Part shown: in pieces, positions 37,178 through 50,115 of the stretch
How the letters are laid out: every line of letters starts with the position of its first letter
How positions within the stretch are numbered: position 1 is the stretch's first letter
DNA from: Paraspadella gotoi
Lineage: Eukaryota > Chaetognatha
Length of the DNA: 64,000 nt
Reading direction: 5' to 3'
Assembly: GCA_051294375.1 (NCBI GenBank)
Contig: CM119266.1
Location: forward strand, 10,701,571-10,765,570
The notes under the pieces: generated by a model
What the model was told of the DNA's origin: nothing
Seen by the model: the letters and a program-made list of their open reading frames with translations, nothing else
The model's database searches: none
Position numbers and translations under genes: made by a program

Positions 37178-37320
37178 AATTTTATTTTCGCCGACCGGAG
37201 TTAGGAGTGTTTATGGTTAAGAGGGTTTATGGTTAAGGTAATTAGTAATACGTAATTACGTAATAATTTTTTAAATTTTTCAAAAGATACCGAAACCCCG
37301 GTCGGCAAGAATAAAATTTA
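37178..37320. mobile_element. Element C with CGCCGACCGG ends and GGTTAAG-like repeats
   Basis: Inverted ends (TTAATTTTATTTTCGCCGACCGG; CCCCGGTCGGCAAGAATAAAATT, each part given approximately) enclose GTTTATGGTTAAG repeats. Confidence 0.6.
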
Positions 37321-37740
37321 GCCATCAAACCAAAGGTGCGTTTACGTGATCTTCGTCAATGTGATGAAGCGGGTGATCTCCTGGATCGTACTCGAAACAC
37401 ACAATTGGAATGGTAAGTCAGCCCGCTTGGCCATTTGGCCATTTGGTATTGTTAGAGCAAAACCTGGGGTGAGATAATTTTCCGCCACCCTAATGACTTA
37501 TGTGTGCAGAATTTTAGTATCCTTTTGGATATTTTGACGACCATAATCAACCTTGGCTATTTGTTAATCACATGACTTTTGTTTTCCCTTTAGCGTCGAT
37601 TTTTAGTTAAATATTTTTTTTTTTTGTTGTAAAAAAGCTATTTTTGTATATTTATTATTAAGTATTATTCAAAAGTAATGTTTTATTTAAAATTAATACT
37701 TTTTATACATTCTTTGTTAATTGGTAAAAAAATCTTTAAA

Positions 37741-37953
37741 AATTTTTTTTGTTAATTGGTTAGGGTTAAGGGTAATTGGGGTTAAGGATTGGGGGTGGTC
37801 AGGGTTAGGGGTAGTTTTCAAAATAAAATTTTTGATTTAGTTTTTCCGTTCTTATCAATATTTATTTTTGTGTAACAATATTTTAATATGTCGTTCATAA
37901 GCAGTGAAAAACAAATAACCGACCGCATAATCCCGGTCGGCGAATGTATAACC
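37741..37953. mobile_element. Element D with GGTTAGGG-like array
   Basis: GGTTAGGGTTAAGGGTAATT and following GGGTTA variants (37760-37815), ending at CCCGGTCGGCGAATG. Inverted relative of 31121-31610 (shared ATAACCGACCGCA segment). The left end is not clear. Confidence 0.55.
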
Positions 37954-39208
37954 TTATATGTAATATAAAAAAACTTTTTCTCAAGTATGTAAACTTATTT
38001 TAGCTGTGAGCACATCGAATACTGTGATGTGCTGCTCTTTTATTTCTTTTTTATAAGGTTCAGGGTGGCGCCTCTTATCCATAGTTTTCTTCCTATTCAA
38101 TTTCCGGTTAACATAAAATTGTTACCCTTTTTTTGAAGTGGTTATTGACATATAATTCTTGTGTAAATCAGTATTTTTTTCCAACACCTATCTATTGTTT
38201 TTCAAAGAAGCAATACAATCTCATCATTAATCAAGACCTGAAACCTACAATATCAGTTTTTGCATTACTTGTTTATTTGCTCTTTGACTCCAAGAAAAAC
38301 GTTGCGAATTCTACTGTTTAAATTTCTCATTCTTTTGAAACTATAAAATGGTCCTTTCTTTTAAAATAGTGTTAAAATTAAGTTTTTACTGTAAAGTACT
38401 TAATAAGCAATTTTAATATTTTGTCAAGCATGTCCTAAACAATGCCGGATCTTCACACGATAATAAGCGGTCATTAATTAATTTATTAATATATTTATTA
38501 ATTATTAGATGTGATGATAGTCTTTGATGCGATTATAGATATTTATTGATTCGATGATAATCATTCATTAATACAATTAGGAGGATTTATTAATGCTATG
38601 ATAATGAGACGATAATGGATGCTCTATATGATGCTAGAGAGTGATAGAGATATATAACAAATCATAACAGATTCCTTAATAAATAAATAAAATAATCTAG
38701 CAATCATTCAATCAACTGCTCAATCAGCCAATCAATCATTTTAACTTAGAGAGAAAAAACTTAAAAATTTAAAAAGAATTCAAATAAATGTGACCTGTGT
38801 TTTTTTTCCATTTAAACTCCATTCCACTTGGACGATTCCTTTGAAACTTGATATCTAACTCAATCACGCACTTTCCTACTCTCGCATAAAATTTTATTTC
38901 AATCCATCCATAAAATTATAATTAATTGGAATAATTAAGATTAAAGTAAATATGCCTTTTGTTTTTTTTTCTTTTAAACCCGATTCTACTTGCACGATTC
39001 CATCGAAACTTTATAACCAGCTCAATCACACACTTTCTTACCCACATACCAAATTTCAAGTCCATCGTGAATTAGATTTTTTTGTTTTTCCCATTTTAAT
39101 TCATTTACTCTTGGACGATTCCATGGAAACAAGTCCATCGGCCCATCCACTCAAGCGTAATTGGCGTTCAAAGCAAAGGGGGGACCGACGTACATCGATT
39201 TTTTTGAA
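37954..39208. other. AT-rich spacer with simple repeats
   Basis: TGATGATAATCATT-like degenerate repeats near 38480-38640 and CAATCAATCA-type repeats near 38700. No gene recognised; the 112-codon frame at 38952-39290 runs into the palindrome and has no recognisable feature. Confidence 0.4.
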
Positions 39209-39400
39209 TAGTTTATCTTTAGAGATAAAACGAAAAATTCGTTGTAATAGCAATTTGTATTTTTATTATTGTACATGTTTCGACTCTTAGTGTTACGAGT
39301 CTTCATCAGCATCAACTCGTAACACTAAGAGTCGAAACATGTACAATAATAAAAATAAAAATTGCTATTACAACGAATTTTTCGTTTCATCTCTAAACTA
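39209..39400. repeat. Near-perfect hairpin, about 85-bp arms and 15-bp loop
   Basis: 39209-39300 and 39316-39400 are reverse complements with very few differences, separated by CTTCATCAGCATCAA. A full-length transcript would form a long hairpin. The minus strand of the left arm plus loop holds hammerhead motif (d). Confidence 0.85.
39272..39309 (-). ncRNA. Hammerhead-ribozyme-like motif (d), best preserved
   Basis: On the minus strand: CTGATGA, A, stem II GACTC/GAGTC (five perfect pairs) with loop GTAACACTAA, GAAAC, AT, GTA. All core positions are intact and stem III is the minimal AC/GT pair with two-nucleotide loop, with an allowed H17 (A). Stem I is not obvious next to the loop, so activity is uncertain. 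Confidence 0.65.
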
Positions 39401-39435
39401 TTTTAAATAGCAAAAAAGAAAGTCAAAAATACAAT

Positions 39436-39561
39436 GAATAGTTTATCATAATTTGATGTTCTGACATGATTTAAGTATTTTATTGACAAGATTGGGGGGC
39501 GGACCGACAGACCGACAAAGTGAATTATAGAGCCGGAATCTGCTGTAAGCAGATTCGGCTA
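39436..39561 (-). mobile_element. Partial copy of the GTCGGATCTGC MITE
   Basis: Reverse complement shows the GAATCTGCTTACAGCAGATT palindrome, CTATAATTCACTTTGTCGG and the ATGTCAGAACATC segment seen in the other copies. Confidence 0.65.
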
Positions 39562-40563
39562 AAAATATAAATTTTAAAGATATAGTTGCAGTATAAAATT
39601 GATTGACATCGCATGTGTTCCAGGAAAACATATCGCTGTATATTGTGTATAACCACTAACCATTTAACCAACTATAAAAATAAGGGATAAAAAATACAAA
39701 AAAAGAACCCTAAATAAAGACGACTTCTGATGCCAAGACGAAACGACTCGAAAAACGAAAAGTCGCGTGCCAACGCCTTCGTTCGCGAGGATGAAATGGT
39801 TCGGGAGAAAGGAGAGAGAGTGAGATGGTACTGGGTTGCGTCGACTCAAAAAAAAAAAAAAAGAGAGAGGGGAAGTGGGGTGAAAATAAAAGATGAGGCT
39901 TGTGTCGGTTGCTAAAAATAGGAAAAGAATGTGGAGGAGATGATTAGATTGATTTCGATTTTTCAAGATAACAATTCTTTTTTAAATTTTAATAAGTTTT
40001 AAATGCTCATAGTTTTTTCCCCACTTTTATTTTCTGAAGAAAAGCATTTTCACGAAATACATTCTATTAAATGCATGTATTATTGACTTCTATCATGGTA
40101 CAAACCATTCATTGCAAGGCGCGATGGTAGTTGAAAGAAATTATCGTAAGAAATTGTTGCCAATTTATGAACAAGCTTAGGGGTGTAGGTAATCCTAAAC
40201 ATTGCAGTCGTTAGTTTAAGCGAGGCAAGCCTACTATATATGTGAGCTGATTAGCGCTCGATTTCATCAAGTTTGAGTAAAAAGCGTCGGATCTGCCTAA
40301 AATTAATTAATGGGATGTTAAATCATTTTAAAAAGAATAATATTTTTATATTTCTAATAAAATTATAAATGAAAAGTAGCTTGTTATAAAGTAAGTTATT
40401 AACAGTACCGGAGGTACTTATAGTGGGTATATGCTCTTTGATTAAAGCCGAATTCTAATTTGATCATTTAAAATTTTTATCTATCAATATTATTTAAAAT
40501 AATTTGAGTTTGAAATTAAGGAAGAATATATACGGATAATTGCATAGATATTTTATATATAGA

Positions 40564-40657
40564 GGAAATTGGTACAACCAATATAAAAATTATCCATTCA
40601 TTTAATAAATAAGCTATCTTGTCCCTGACTTTGGACAGGCTTTTGTGGTTTAAGGCC
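40564..40657 (+). mobile_element. GGTACAACCAATAT-family short element
   Basis: About 94 bp, from GAAATTGGTACAACC to TTGTGGTTTAAGG, close to the nested copy at 16121-16210. Truncated relatives lie at 35900-35955, about 21741-21810, and at 63836-63860 on the minus strand. Confidence 0.65.
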
Positions 40658-40799
40658 TCCATCACACATACAAGATAATAACATAGCAGGTTTCTGCAAG
40701 TTTTCAATATATAATTTTTTATGATTTGATATTTTAAACGCCTGACCGACCAAACTATGAGGGCGACGCAGTGAATCTGCAGAAGCGGATCCTACTGAA

Positions 40800-43562
40800 A
40801 AGAGGAATAAGGTTGGTTAGAAGTCAGAGGAAAGAAACTTAGGGTATGGAATTCGAGTGGGATGGGAGCGGCGGAACGAGGTGGTCTCTCGTGTCACAAG
40901 ACGCGGCAGAATTTGCTGCAGATGAGTGGAACCATCTAGAATACAATGGAGCGAAAGCCTCGGCTACGAGAAGAACATCGAGTTTGAATGCGAGGGGGCG
41001 GAATAAATCGTGGAGACCGAAACTCGCGAGCTCGCGCTCTTGCGTCTCAACGCTGACGAGAGAGAGAGAGAGAGAGAAAAGGCGAAAGTCACCATCAAAA
41101 GAAATGGTGGCGGAGGGCCGTGAGGGGGTAAAGCGAGAAAGCATCGTCGGTGGTTCTGGCGGAGGAAGGGGATAAAGTGTGAAAAAGCTGTGGGAGCGTA
41201 AATGTAAGCGATGATGATAGAGGCTTGGCACTTTGGAGACGGCCTTGGAATATATAAGTCTTAAGAACCCATCATTGTGCTCTCGACTAGTTTTTCTTTC
41301 ACAAGATGTGAAATATGGGAGCTGAACTTTATTCAACGCGCAGTTTATTCATGCAAAATAAAAATCGTATGATTCAAAATTATATTTTGTGATAATAATA
41401 ATTAATAGTCGGCGTCTATACATGAATTGGCTCTGAATTCTAGTGTTCACGTTGTTCAAATTAATCCAACTTAATATCCAACGCGACAAATTGGGCGCGC
41501 GAAGATTGAATTCTCTCGTCCCGTCTCGTCGTCCGGCGACGCGGCGAATGCGTCTTCTTCGTAAGATTAAATTAATTGATAGCCCGGGCAATGAACACAA
41601 TTAGATTTGGTCCCCCTTTTCCCTCGTGGCCTTCTTTCCCCTTCTCTCTCCAATCTCCGTCCGCGACCTTTTTGACCTCCTCTCGTTCCAACCGCTGCTC
41701 GTCGTTACCTTCTCTCCGGTTTTTTTCAGTTTGTCATTATCTCTGTATTTTTTGTATTGCAGCGCGCCTTCCCTGACGGCGGAATTTGGCCTTGGCCGGC
41801 GACTTTATCTCGTTCATTAGCAAGCTCCGCTATTCTTTCTTTTTATCTTTCTTTCTTCTTGTCCTATCTCTCTCTCTCTCTTCATCTTCTCTCATCTCTC
41901 TCTCTCTCTCTCTCCTTCTCTTCTCTCTCTCTCTCTCTCTCCTCTCTCTCTCCTCTTCTCCTCCTCTCCGCCGCTCTAGAGTAATCTCCCTCTGGCCTTT
42001 TCTAAAACCTCGCGTCCGCTTCTCTACTTTTGTCTGGTACGTTTAGTCTTAGTTGGTTTTTAATCCTTAGCTGCATCATATACATACCCTAACTTCAGTC
42101 CAGCTTGTGAAGCTACTTCTTATACGCTGGTCCACGCAGCCGCTCCCCCTCTCCTCAAGTGCTTCTTTTACTCTCCCAAATAAATACATCCTTCTCATGC
42201 TCTTTTCCGTTTTAGCGTGCTTCTCGTGCTCACTTTGCTCTCTCTCATTGTCCTCCCGGTCCTTCCTAATGTTGCCAATGGCAACAACGTCATCCCCATT
42301 CCCTCCCATACATTCACAATCGCGCCCGCCTCCAGCTTCCCCATCTGATCCGACCATTCAAGGAAGTCCAACTGCGGGCATTCCAGCTTCGCTACTGGCG
42401 CTCTGCACATGTCGTCCACGTCGAGGCTGAAGCGTTCATCAGTCGGCACTAGTCGGCCTCTCCGTGGCCCTACTCAGCTGTTCGCCCATCCGCGATCGTG
42501 GATGCTGCAATGCGCAGTCGATCTGCTTGACACCGAGATAGGCGCGCATTGCCCATCTACCATGCTCAGCGAGTTTACGTATCTAATACGTAGAAGTCGA
42601 CACGAACGAACTGGGCTGAGCGGTTTGAAACGAGAGCGTTCTCTCTCTCTCGTCTCATCTCGTCACGTCGAGCCATCCGTCTGCTTCTTCTCTCTCCCCG
42701 GTCTCTCCCTTCTCTCCTCTACTGTCTTCCTCTCCTCTCTGCGCGGTATGCCGCTTCTGTCCTTTCTGTCCTGGTATCATACACCTCTCTCTAGCTGTCT
42801 CGCAGCGCTGACTTATCCGCGACAATCTAGTTGCTACATGATCAACATACCGTTGCATCTTGCTACCAAAACTTTTAACCTTCAAGCGGGACAAAAAACA
42901 ATTACTTGGAAATGGTAAAGGAGAAAGGGAGTAAGTTGATTGTTGATTTGTAAATAGAAATGTGTTAAGAGGCTCAAATATTAAAGTCTAACCAATAATA
43001 CTATTGTGATAAGCTCTCGCCGAAACGTTCTTTATTCAATAATAAGTAGAATCAGGAAAAAAAAGGATTTAAAATTATCAACCGCGACCGAAGTTAGACT
43101 GCGTCCCTTAATTAAAAGGCGTCTCTTTGTTTCATTTCCGGCAAGCGGCCATCATGGATTCATTTTTTTTTTGCCAAGTTCAAAGAAATCAAGACTTGCT
43201 TGGCTCCTCTCACCAGGTGTTGGACTATCCTGGGGCATCGAACCGTGAAGTCGTCGGATGCACTCGTCTCATTCTTCCGTCTCGCAATGTCGGCCTGGAA
43301 CGAGAAAAACCGTTTTTGGCTCGTTTCCGTCCCTTTTCCTGTTGCACCGCTTCAACAGACCGAATCATCCCGACAAATGCTTGCGCGCGCGCTCTCTCTC
43401 TTTCTCTCTCTCCCTCTCTCTCTCGTCCCTTTTTATGTCGAGTCGCGACTCTCTCTCCTTTCGTCCCAGCCACGCCGTAAATTCTGAAGAAATCGATAAA
43501 AACGAAGTGGAATGAAAAAGAATTAGCGACGGAATAAAAGAAAAAAATGTTTAAAAAAAAAA
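40800..43562. other. CT-rich region, no supported gene
   Basis: From about 41860 the + strand is dominated by CT and CTT runs with GC-richer, CpG-containing islands in between (for example 40846-41060 and 42100-42600). Open frames up to 169 codons exist on both strands, but none shows domains, conserved motifs or splice support. It could be the 5' flank or intron of a gene outside the window. Confidence 0.4.
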
Positions 43563-43886
43563 NNNNNNNNNNNNNNNNNNNNNNNNNNNNNNNNNNNNNN
43601 NNNNNNNNNNNNNNNNNNNNNNNNNNNNNNNNNNNNNNNNNNNNNNNNNNNNNNNNNNNNNNNNNNNNNNNNNNNNNNNNNNNNNNNNNNNNNNNNNNNN
43701 NNNNNNNNNNNNNNNNNNNNNNNNNNNNNNNNNNNNNNNNNNNNNNNNNNNNNNNNNNNNNNNNNNNNNNNNNNNNNNNNNNNNNNNNNNNNNNNNNNNN
43801 NNNNNNNNNNNNNNNNNNNNNNNNNNNNNNNNNNNNNNNNNNNNNNNNNNNNNNNNNNNNNNNNNNNNNNNNNNNNNNNNNNNNNN
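43563..43886. other. Assembly gap (324 N)
   Basis: Run of N; flanked on the right by the first copy of the 3.1-kb duplicated block. Confidence 1.
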
Positions 43887-43937
43887 AAGGCTAAAGGGGG
43901 GGGAATTAATTCGAGCCCTCGAAGCCTCTCTCTCTCT

Positions 43938-44000
<63 letters not shown>

Positions 44001-44153
44001 CTCTCTGCCTCTCTCTCTCTCATCGTCGACAGAGAAACGCGTGCGGATCAACCGTCGAGATGCCGAGAGAGCGAAAAAAAGAATGGGCGCCGCGTTTCGC
44101 AGGCTGCGACGCTGCGACGGCTTCGTGGCACTAAACGCGTCTTCGCCGCTCTT

Positions 44154-44191
<38 letters not shown>

Positions 44192-45228
44192 GCTCTTGCG
44201 CGATTTCGCCTCTCTATGGTTCTCGCGCGCGCAAAAAAAGGGGAATTCGTCTTTCGGCCCGCACGCGCTTGCTTGCTAGCTCGCACGTTCCGGCAACACG
44301 CGCGCGCCGCATGTAGCGCGTCTTCAGTCGACCGACGCGGAGAGACGCGATTCCATCGGCTCGACGTCTTTTTTTTTCTTCTTAATTTTCTCTTCGCTCC
44401 GATTCCCTTTTGTTTTTCTTCAAGGGGAGACGGGACCATCGCGATTTTCTGCCTCACTGAACGAATAATTACGAGAAATTATGTCTTGATTATTTGATTA
44501 AATTCGGATGCGGTATGGACCAGGTTTTCTTTCGTCATCTGATCGTTGGAATGTTTATTTTTAGAGAGATTAGCGTGGACCTATTATTAGCGTACAAGTC
44601 AACGTTCATATTGACAATGATTTATTGATTTAAATATGCTCTGGAATTAAACATTTCTCTGTAATTTCAGTTAAAAATAATTTTTAAAAATGGTCTGATT
44701 TTTTTTTTCTGTTAACAAATGTTATTGATTTCAATACTTAATCGAGAGACGAGTACAACTACTAATATTTCTATCGTTCTGTATGAATTTGAAAGCAAAA
44801 CTCAACATTCAAGGCAAATAAACAGCAAATTTAAAGCCATAACGAAGGAGGATCAACACAAATAAGTAAAAGTCGAAAACCACGTGTAACGAACGTGAAA
44901 ATGCGCGATTCGCCTCTAGCGTCGACGCCATCTTCTTATTTCAACGAAGAAATCACGCAAAAGGAAGAAATCACGCGAAGGAAGATGGGAGGACCCTATC
45001 TTTTTCGTGATCTGTTTCACGTCTCGCGCGTTTTCGCGCTTTGCCTTATCCCGATTTAACCTTAAACCTCCTCCCACTCCGCTCCCAAATAACCACATTA
45101 CTTAACATTACTTAGTCCCTGTCTTACATTTAAATGCATCCAACCGAAATACATATTTTGCTTTCTCAAGTTGCTCCACACAGTCCTTTCACGTAGCTGC
45201 CTCTGCTTTTCCTCCTGTCAGCTATTAT

Positions 45229-45294
<66 letters not shown>

Positions 45295-46943
45295 ATTCAG
45301 AGATTTGACACTCCCGTGCTCTTTCGGGATTTCCGCGTTTGAAACCGCTGGAACCCTCGTCTTTTTTTCCGCTCGGCGAAGCTCCTAAAATAGCTGAGTA
45401 ATGTAATGTTGCCGCATCACTATATCATGTGCGTTTGTATTTTCTTTCTTTTTATATTCTTCTTGCGTTGGCTTTTTTTCTTAATATTCTCGTTTGTTCC
45501 TTTTGTCCTTGAGTCTCGACTTTTTTTTTACGATGTTCTTTTTTTTCCCCGCCTCTCCTCATTTGGAGCCTCTCTCCTTTCTTGCCCTTGATACCGGGAC
45601 TGCTTCATTAGTACGCTTTGTGCCGCGAACCTTCGCCGCCTTCGCCTTCGCCTTTTCTCTTTTCCTCTTCTTTCTTTATTCTTTTTTCTTTTCTTTCAGC
45701 TTTCACCTTTCCTCCTCCAATCGTCAGCCTCGTTTAGAACCGAAAGAGGATCCTATCTTTTCTCACCTCTGTCGTCGTTGTATTTTAAAGCTTAACTTCA
45801 CCATTTATTATACTTCTTATACTGTTATTCTCTTCTCTCTCTCTCTTTCTCTTGTCTCTACTCTTTAATTTCTTCTCTCCATCGACTCTCTCTCTCTCTT
45901 TCTCTTTTTTCTCTTTTTAACATGTTCGACATCTCATAATCCATCTTCTTCTTCCCCAACCCCGCCTCTTCCCCTTCTTCTTCCTCTTGATTAATGAGAT
46001 TTTTTCTTCTTCGAATTTGTTTCGTCATCAGTTCGAGTCCGCGTTAAGCGATGGCGCTGGAGTCTTCGAGTGGAAGTGGGCGATGGGTTGGATGGGTAGG
46101 GGGTGGGAGCGTCGATAGGAGGATCGAGAAACTGGGCACTCGATTCTGGGCCATGGCGTCGAGAGGCACCATGGGCCCCCTCGTGGCAAGAAAAAAGGGT
46201 GATGATGGTTATCGAAAAAAATCGTCCGGATTCGCTGCTTCGTCGCGGGTTTTCTCCTCTTCTTTTTCTTTTCCTTTTTCCTTCTGATCGATTACCGATA
46301 ACCGACTTCAGATTAGAAAATCCCCCACTTTGTCTTTCCTTCTTAGTTCTTACCCATCCGGTACGCGTGAATCGCTAATTACTTATTTTATTCGGGTATT
46401 GTAATGTAAATTAAGCCCCAGATCCAATCGAAATCCGATTCGAATTAAATTGGTTTTCGGTCTCATTTATTGCCCTAAGAACGTTTTTAATTTATAAGCT
46501 GTTGATAAGGCGCTGAAGTGGGGCCTGAATATATCCGTCGAATTCCATGAACGGGTCCTGGGTTTTGAAGAGCTTGAGGTTTGCCACAACCCCTAAGGTG
46601 GCTTACGGCCGTCCTCGGCACATTCCCGCAGGGTAGGTACCGGTTGGGATTGAAGGTACTAGTGGTCATAAGTAGATGGAGTTTCTCAAAGAGCCAACGG
46701 GTCACAACTGAAATTGTCATGCTTATAGGGCAGAGGTTTGAAGCCTAGGCAATGCCCGACTCCATAGCTTTAAAAAATGTTAGATTGTAAAGTAACAAAT
46801 TCCTCTTGTATTAAATACAAGAATTCGAAATAGTTTTAAATTTAATAATCGTTTTTTATCGACGACAAATGTCCGTTAAATTAACTCGACTGGCGAACGA
46901 ATGACAAACGTCAAAGGTTGGCCAAAGCGAATAATTGTTCGTC
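43887..46943 (+). repeat. Duplicated block, copy 1
   Basis: Begins AAGGCTAAAGG and ends ATAATTGTTCGTC beside a 25-N gap. Contains several (CT)n runs (43928-44020, 45232-45292), CpG-rich segments and no recognisable gene. The same order of sequence is repeated at 46969-50115. Confidence 0.9.
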
Positions 46944-46968
46944 NNNNNNNNNNNNNNNNNNNNNNNNN
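46944..46968. other. Assembly gap (25 N)
   Basis: Fixed-size gap separating two copies of the duplicated block. Confidence 1.
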
Positions 46969-47030
46969 AAGGCTAAAGGGAGGGGGAATTAATTCGAGCC
47001 CTCCGAAGCTCTCTCTCTCTTTCTCTCTCT

Positions 47031-47082
<52 letters not shown>

Positions 47083-48371
47083 CTCTCTGCCTCTCTCTCT
47101 CTCATCGTCGACAGAGAAACGCGTGCGGATCAACCGTCGAGATGCCGAGAGAGCGAAAAAAAGAATGGGCGCCGCGTTTCGCAGGCTGCGACGCGTGCGA
47201 CGGCTTCGTGGCACTAACGGTCTTCGCCCCCCACGCTCTTTTCTCTCTCTCTCTTCTTCTTCTCTCTCTCTTTCCTCTCTGCTCTTGCGCGATTTCGCCT
47301 TCTTCTATGGTTCTCAGCGCGCGCAAAAAAAAGGGGAATTCGTCTTTCGGCCCGCACGCGCTTGCTTGGCTAGCTCGACCGTTCCAGGCACACGCGCGCG
47401 CCGGCATGTTAGCGCGTCTTTCAGTCGACCGACGCGGAGAGACGCGATTTCCATCGGCTCGAGTCTTTTTTTTCTTCTTAATTTCTCTTTCGCTCCGATT
47501 CCCTTTGTTTTTCTTCAAGGGGAGACGGGACCATCGCGATTTTCTGCCTCACTGAACGAATAATTACCGGAAGGGAAAAAAATTTTTATTTTTTTTTTGT
47601 TCTTGATGATTTGATTAAATCGGAGCGGGTATGGACCAGGTTTCTTCGTCATCTGACGTTTGGAATGTTTATTTTTAGAGAGATTAGCGTGCGAAACCTA
47701 TTATTAGGCGTACAAGTCAGACGTTCATATTGACAATGATTTATTGATTTAAATATGCTCTGGAATTAAACATTTCTCTGTAATTCAGTTAAAAATAATT
47801 TTTAAAAATGTCTGATTTTTTTTCTGTTAACAAATGTTATTGATTTCAATTATAATCGAGAGACGAAGTACAATACTAAATATTTCTATCGTTCTGTATG
47901 AATTTGAAAGCAAAACTTAACATTCAAGGCAAATAAACAGCAAATTTAAAGCCATAACGAAGGAGGATCAACACAAATAAGTAAAAGTCGAAAAACCACG
48001 TGTAACGAACGTTGAAAATGCGACGATGGCCTCTAGCGTCGACGCGCATCTTCTTATTTACAACGAAAGAAAATCACGCAAAAGGAAGGAAATTCAACCG
48101 CGAAGGAAATATGGAGGACCCTTATCTTTTTCGTGATCTGTTTCACGTCTCGCGCGTTTTCGCGCTTTGCCTGTATCCGATTTACCTTAACCTCCTCCCA
48201 CTCCGCTCCCAAATAACCCACATACTTACATTACTTAGTCCCTGTCTTTACATTTAAATGGCATTCAACCGAAATACATATTTTGCTTTCTCAAGTTGCT
48301 CCACATAACTCCTTTCACTACTGCCTCGCTTTTCTTCCTGGTCAGCTATTATGAACTCTCTCGTCTCTCTC

Positions 48372-48434
<63 letters not shown>

Positions 48435-50115
48435 ATTCAGAATTTGACACTCCCGTGTCTTCTCGGGATTTCCGCGTTGAAACCGCTGGAACCCTCGTCT
48501 TTTTTTCCGCTCGGCGAAGCTCCTAAAATAGGCTGAAGTAATGTAATGTTGCCGCATCACAATATATATTTGCGTTTTGTATTTTCTTTCTTTTAATATT
48601 TCTTCTTGCGTTGTTTTTTTCTTAATATTCTCGTTTGTTATTCCTTTGTCTTGAGTCTCGACTTTTTTTTTACGATGTTCTTTTTTTTCCCCGCCTCTCC
48701 TCATTGGAGCCTCTCTCCTTTCTTGCCCTTGATACCGGGACTGCTTCATTAGTACGCTTCTGTGTCGCCGAACCTTCGCCGGCCTTCGCCCTTCGCCTTT
48801 CTCTTTTCCTCTTCTTTCTTTTTCTTTTTTCTTTCTTTCAAGCTTTCACCTTTTCCCATCCTCCAATTCGTCAGCGACTCAGTTTAGAACGAAAGAGGAT
48901 CTATCTTTTCTCACCTCTGTCGTCGTTGTATTTTAAAGCTTAACTTCACCATTTATATATACTTCTTATACTGTTATCTTCTCTCTCTCTCTTCTTTCTC
49001 TTGTCTCTACTCTTTAATTTTTCTCTCCATCGACTCTTCTCTCTCTCTCTTCCTTTCTTTCTCTTTTTAACATTTCCGAACATTCTCATAATCCATCTAT
49101 TTTCGTTCCCCAACCCCGGCCTCGTCCCCTGTCTTTCTTCCTCTGATTAATGAGATTTTTTTCTTCTTCGAATTTTGTTTCGTCTCAGTTCGAGATCCGA
49201 CGTTAAGCGATGGCGCTGGAGTTCTGTCGAGTGGAAGTGGAGCGATGGTTGGTGGGTAGGGGGGGGAGGAGCGTCGAATAGGAGGATCGACGGAATGGGA
49301 GCTAGGCTCGCCACCGATTCTGGGCCATAGGCGTCGAAGGCACCATGGGCCCCTCGGGGCAGAAAAAGGGTTGATGATTGGTATCGAAAAATTTTCGCTG
49401 CTTCGTCGCGGGTTTCTCCTTTCTTTTTCTATTTCCTTTTTCCTTCTGATGAATTACCGATAACCGACCTCAGCATTAGAAAATCCCAACTTTTGTCTTT
49501 CCTTCTTAGTTCTTACCACTCCGGTACGCGTGAATCGCTAATTACTTTTTTTTCGGTCTGGTGTAATGTAAATTAAGCCCCAGATCCAATCGAATCCGAT
49601 CGAATTAAATTGGTTTCGGTCTCTTTTATGCCCTAAACGTTTTTAATTATATAAGCTTGTTAGATAAGGCGCTGAGTGGGCTGAATATATCCGATCGAAT
49701 TTTACCATTGGAACGGGTTACCTGGGTTTCGGAACCAGGCTAGAGGGTTGTGCCCACACCCTAGGTGGCTTGACGGCCTCCTCGGCACTTCCCGCAGGGT
49801 AAGGTACCGGGTTGGGAATTGAAAGTTGGTCATGAGTAGATGGCTTTCTCAAAGAGCAACGCGGTCACAACTGAAATTGTCATTGCTTATAGGCGGGGTG
49901 AACCTAGGCAATGCCCCGACTCCACTAGCTTTAAAAATGTTAGATTGTAAGAGTACAAATTCCTCTTGTATTAAAATTACAAGATTTCGAAATGAGTTTT
50001 AAATTTAATTAATCGTTTTTTATCGACGACAAGATGTTCCGTTAAATTAACTCGAACTGTAGGGCGATACGAACGTCAAAGGTTGGGCCAAAGCGAATAA
50101 TTGTTCGATCAACTC
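46969..50115 (+). repeat. Duplicated block, copy 2
   Basis: Same content and order as 43887-46943 but with dozens of single-base insertions and deletions, many at homopolymers. The indel-dominated difference pattern is typical of unpolished long-read consensus rather than old divergence. Confidence 0.9.

Noticed and set aside
40839-41336. 165-codon minus-strand and 109-codon plus-strand frames
   Set aside because: Overlapping frames in GC-richer DNA, ending in CT-repeat peptides; no recognisable family and no splice support.
42409-42918. 169-codon plus-strand frame
   Set aside because: Composition follows CT-rich DNA; no domain or conserved motif.
46010-46060. CTGATGA directly followed by CGAAAC on the minus strand
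   Set aside because: Contains hammerhead boxes but no stem II between them, so it is a chance match.
46487-46720. 77-codon minus-strand frame in the duplicated block
   Set aside because: The frame is broken by indels in the other copies and matches nothing I recognise; too uncertain given the poor sequence quality.
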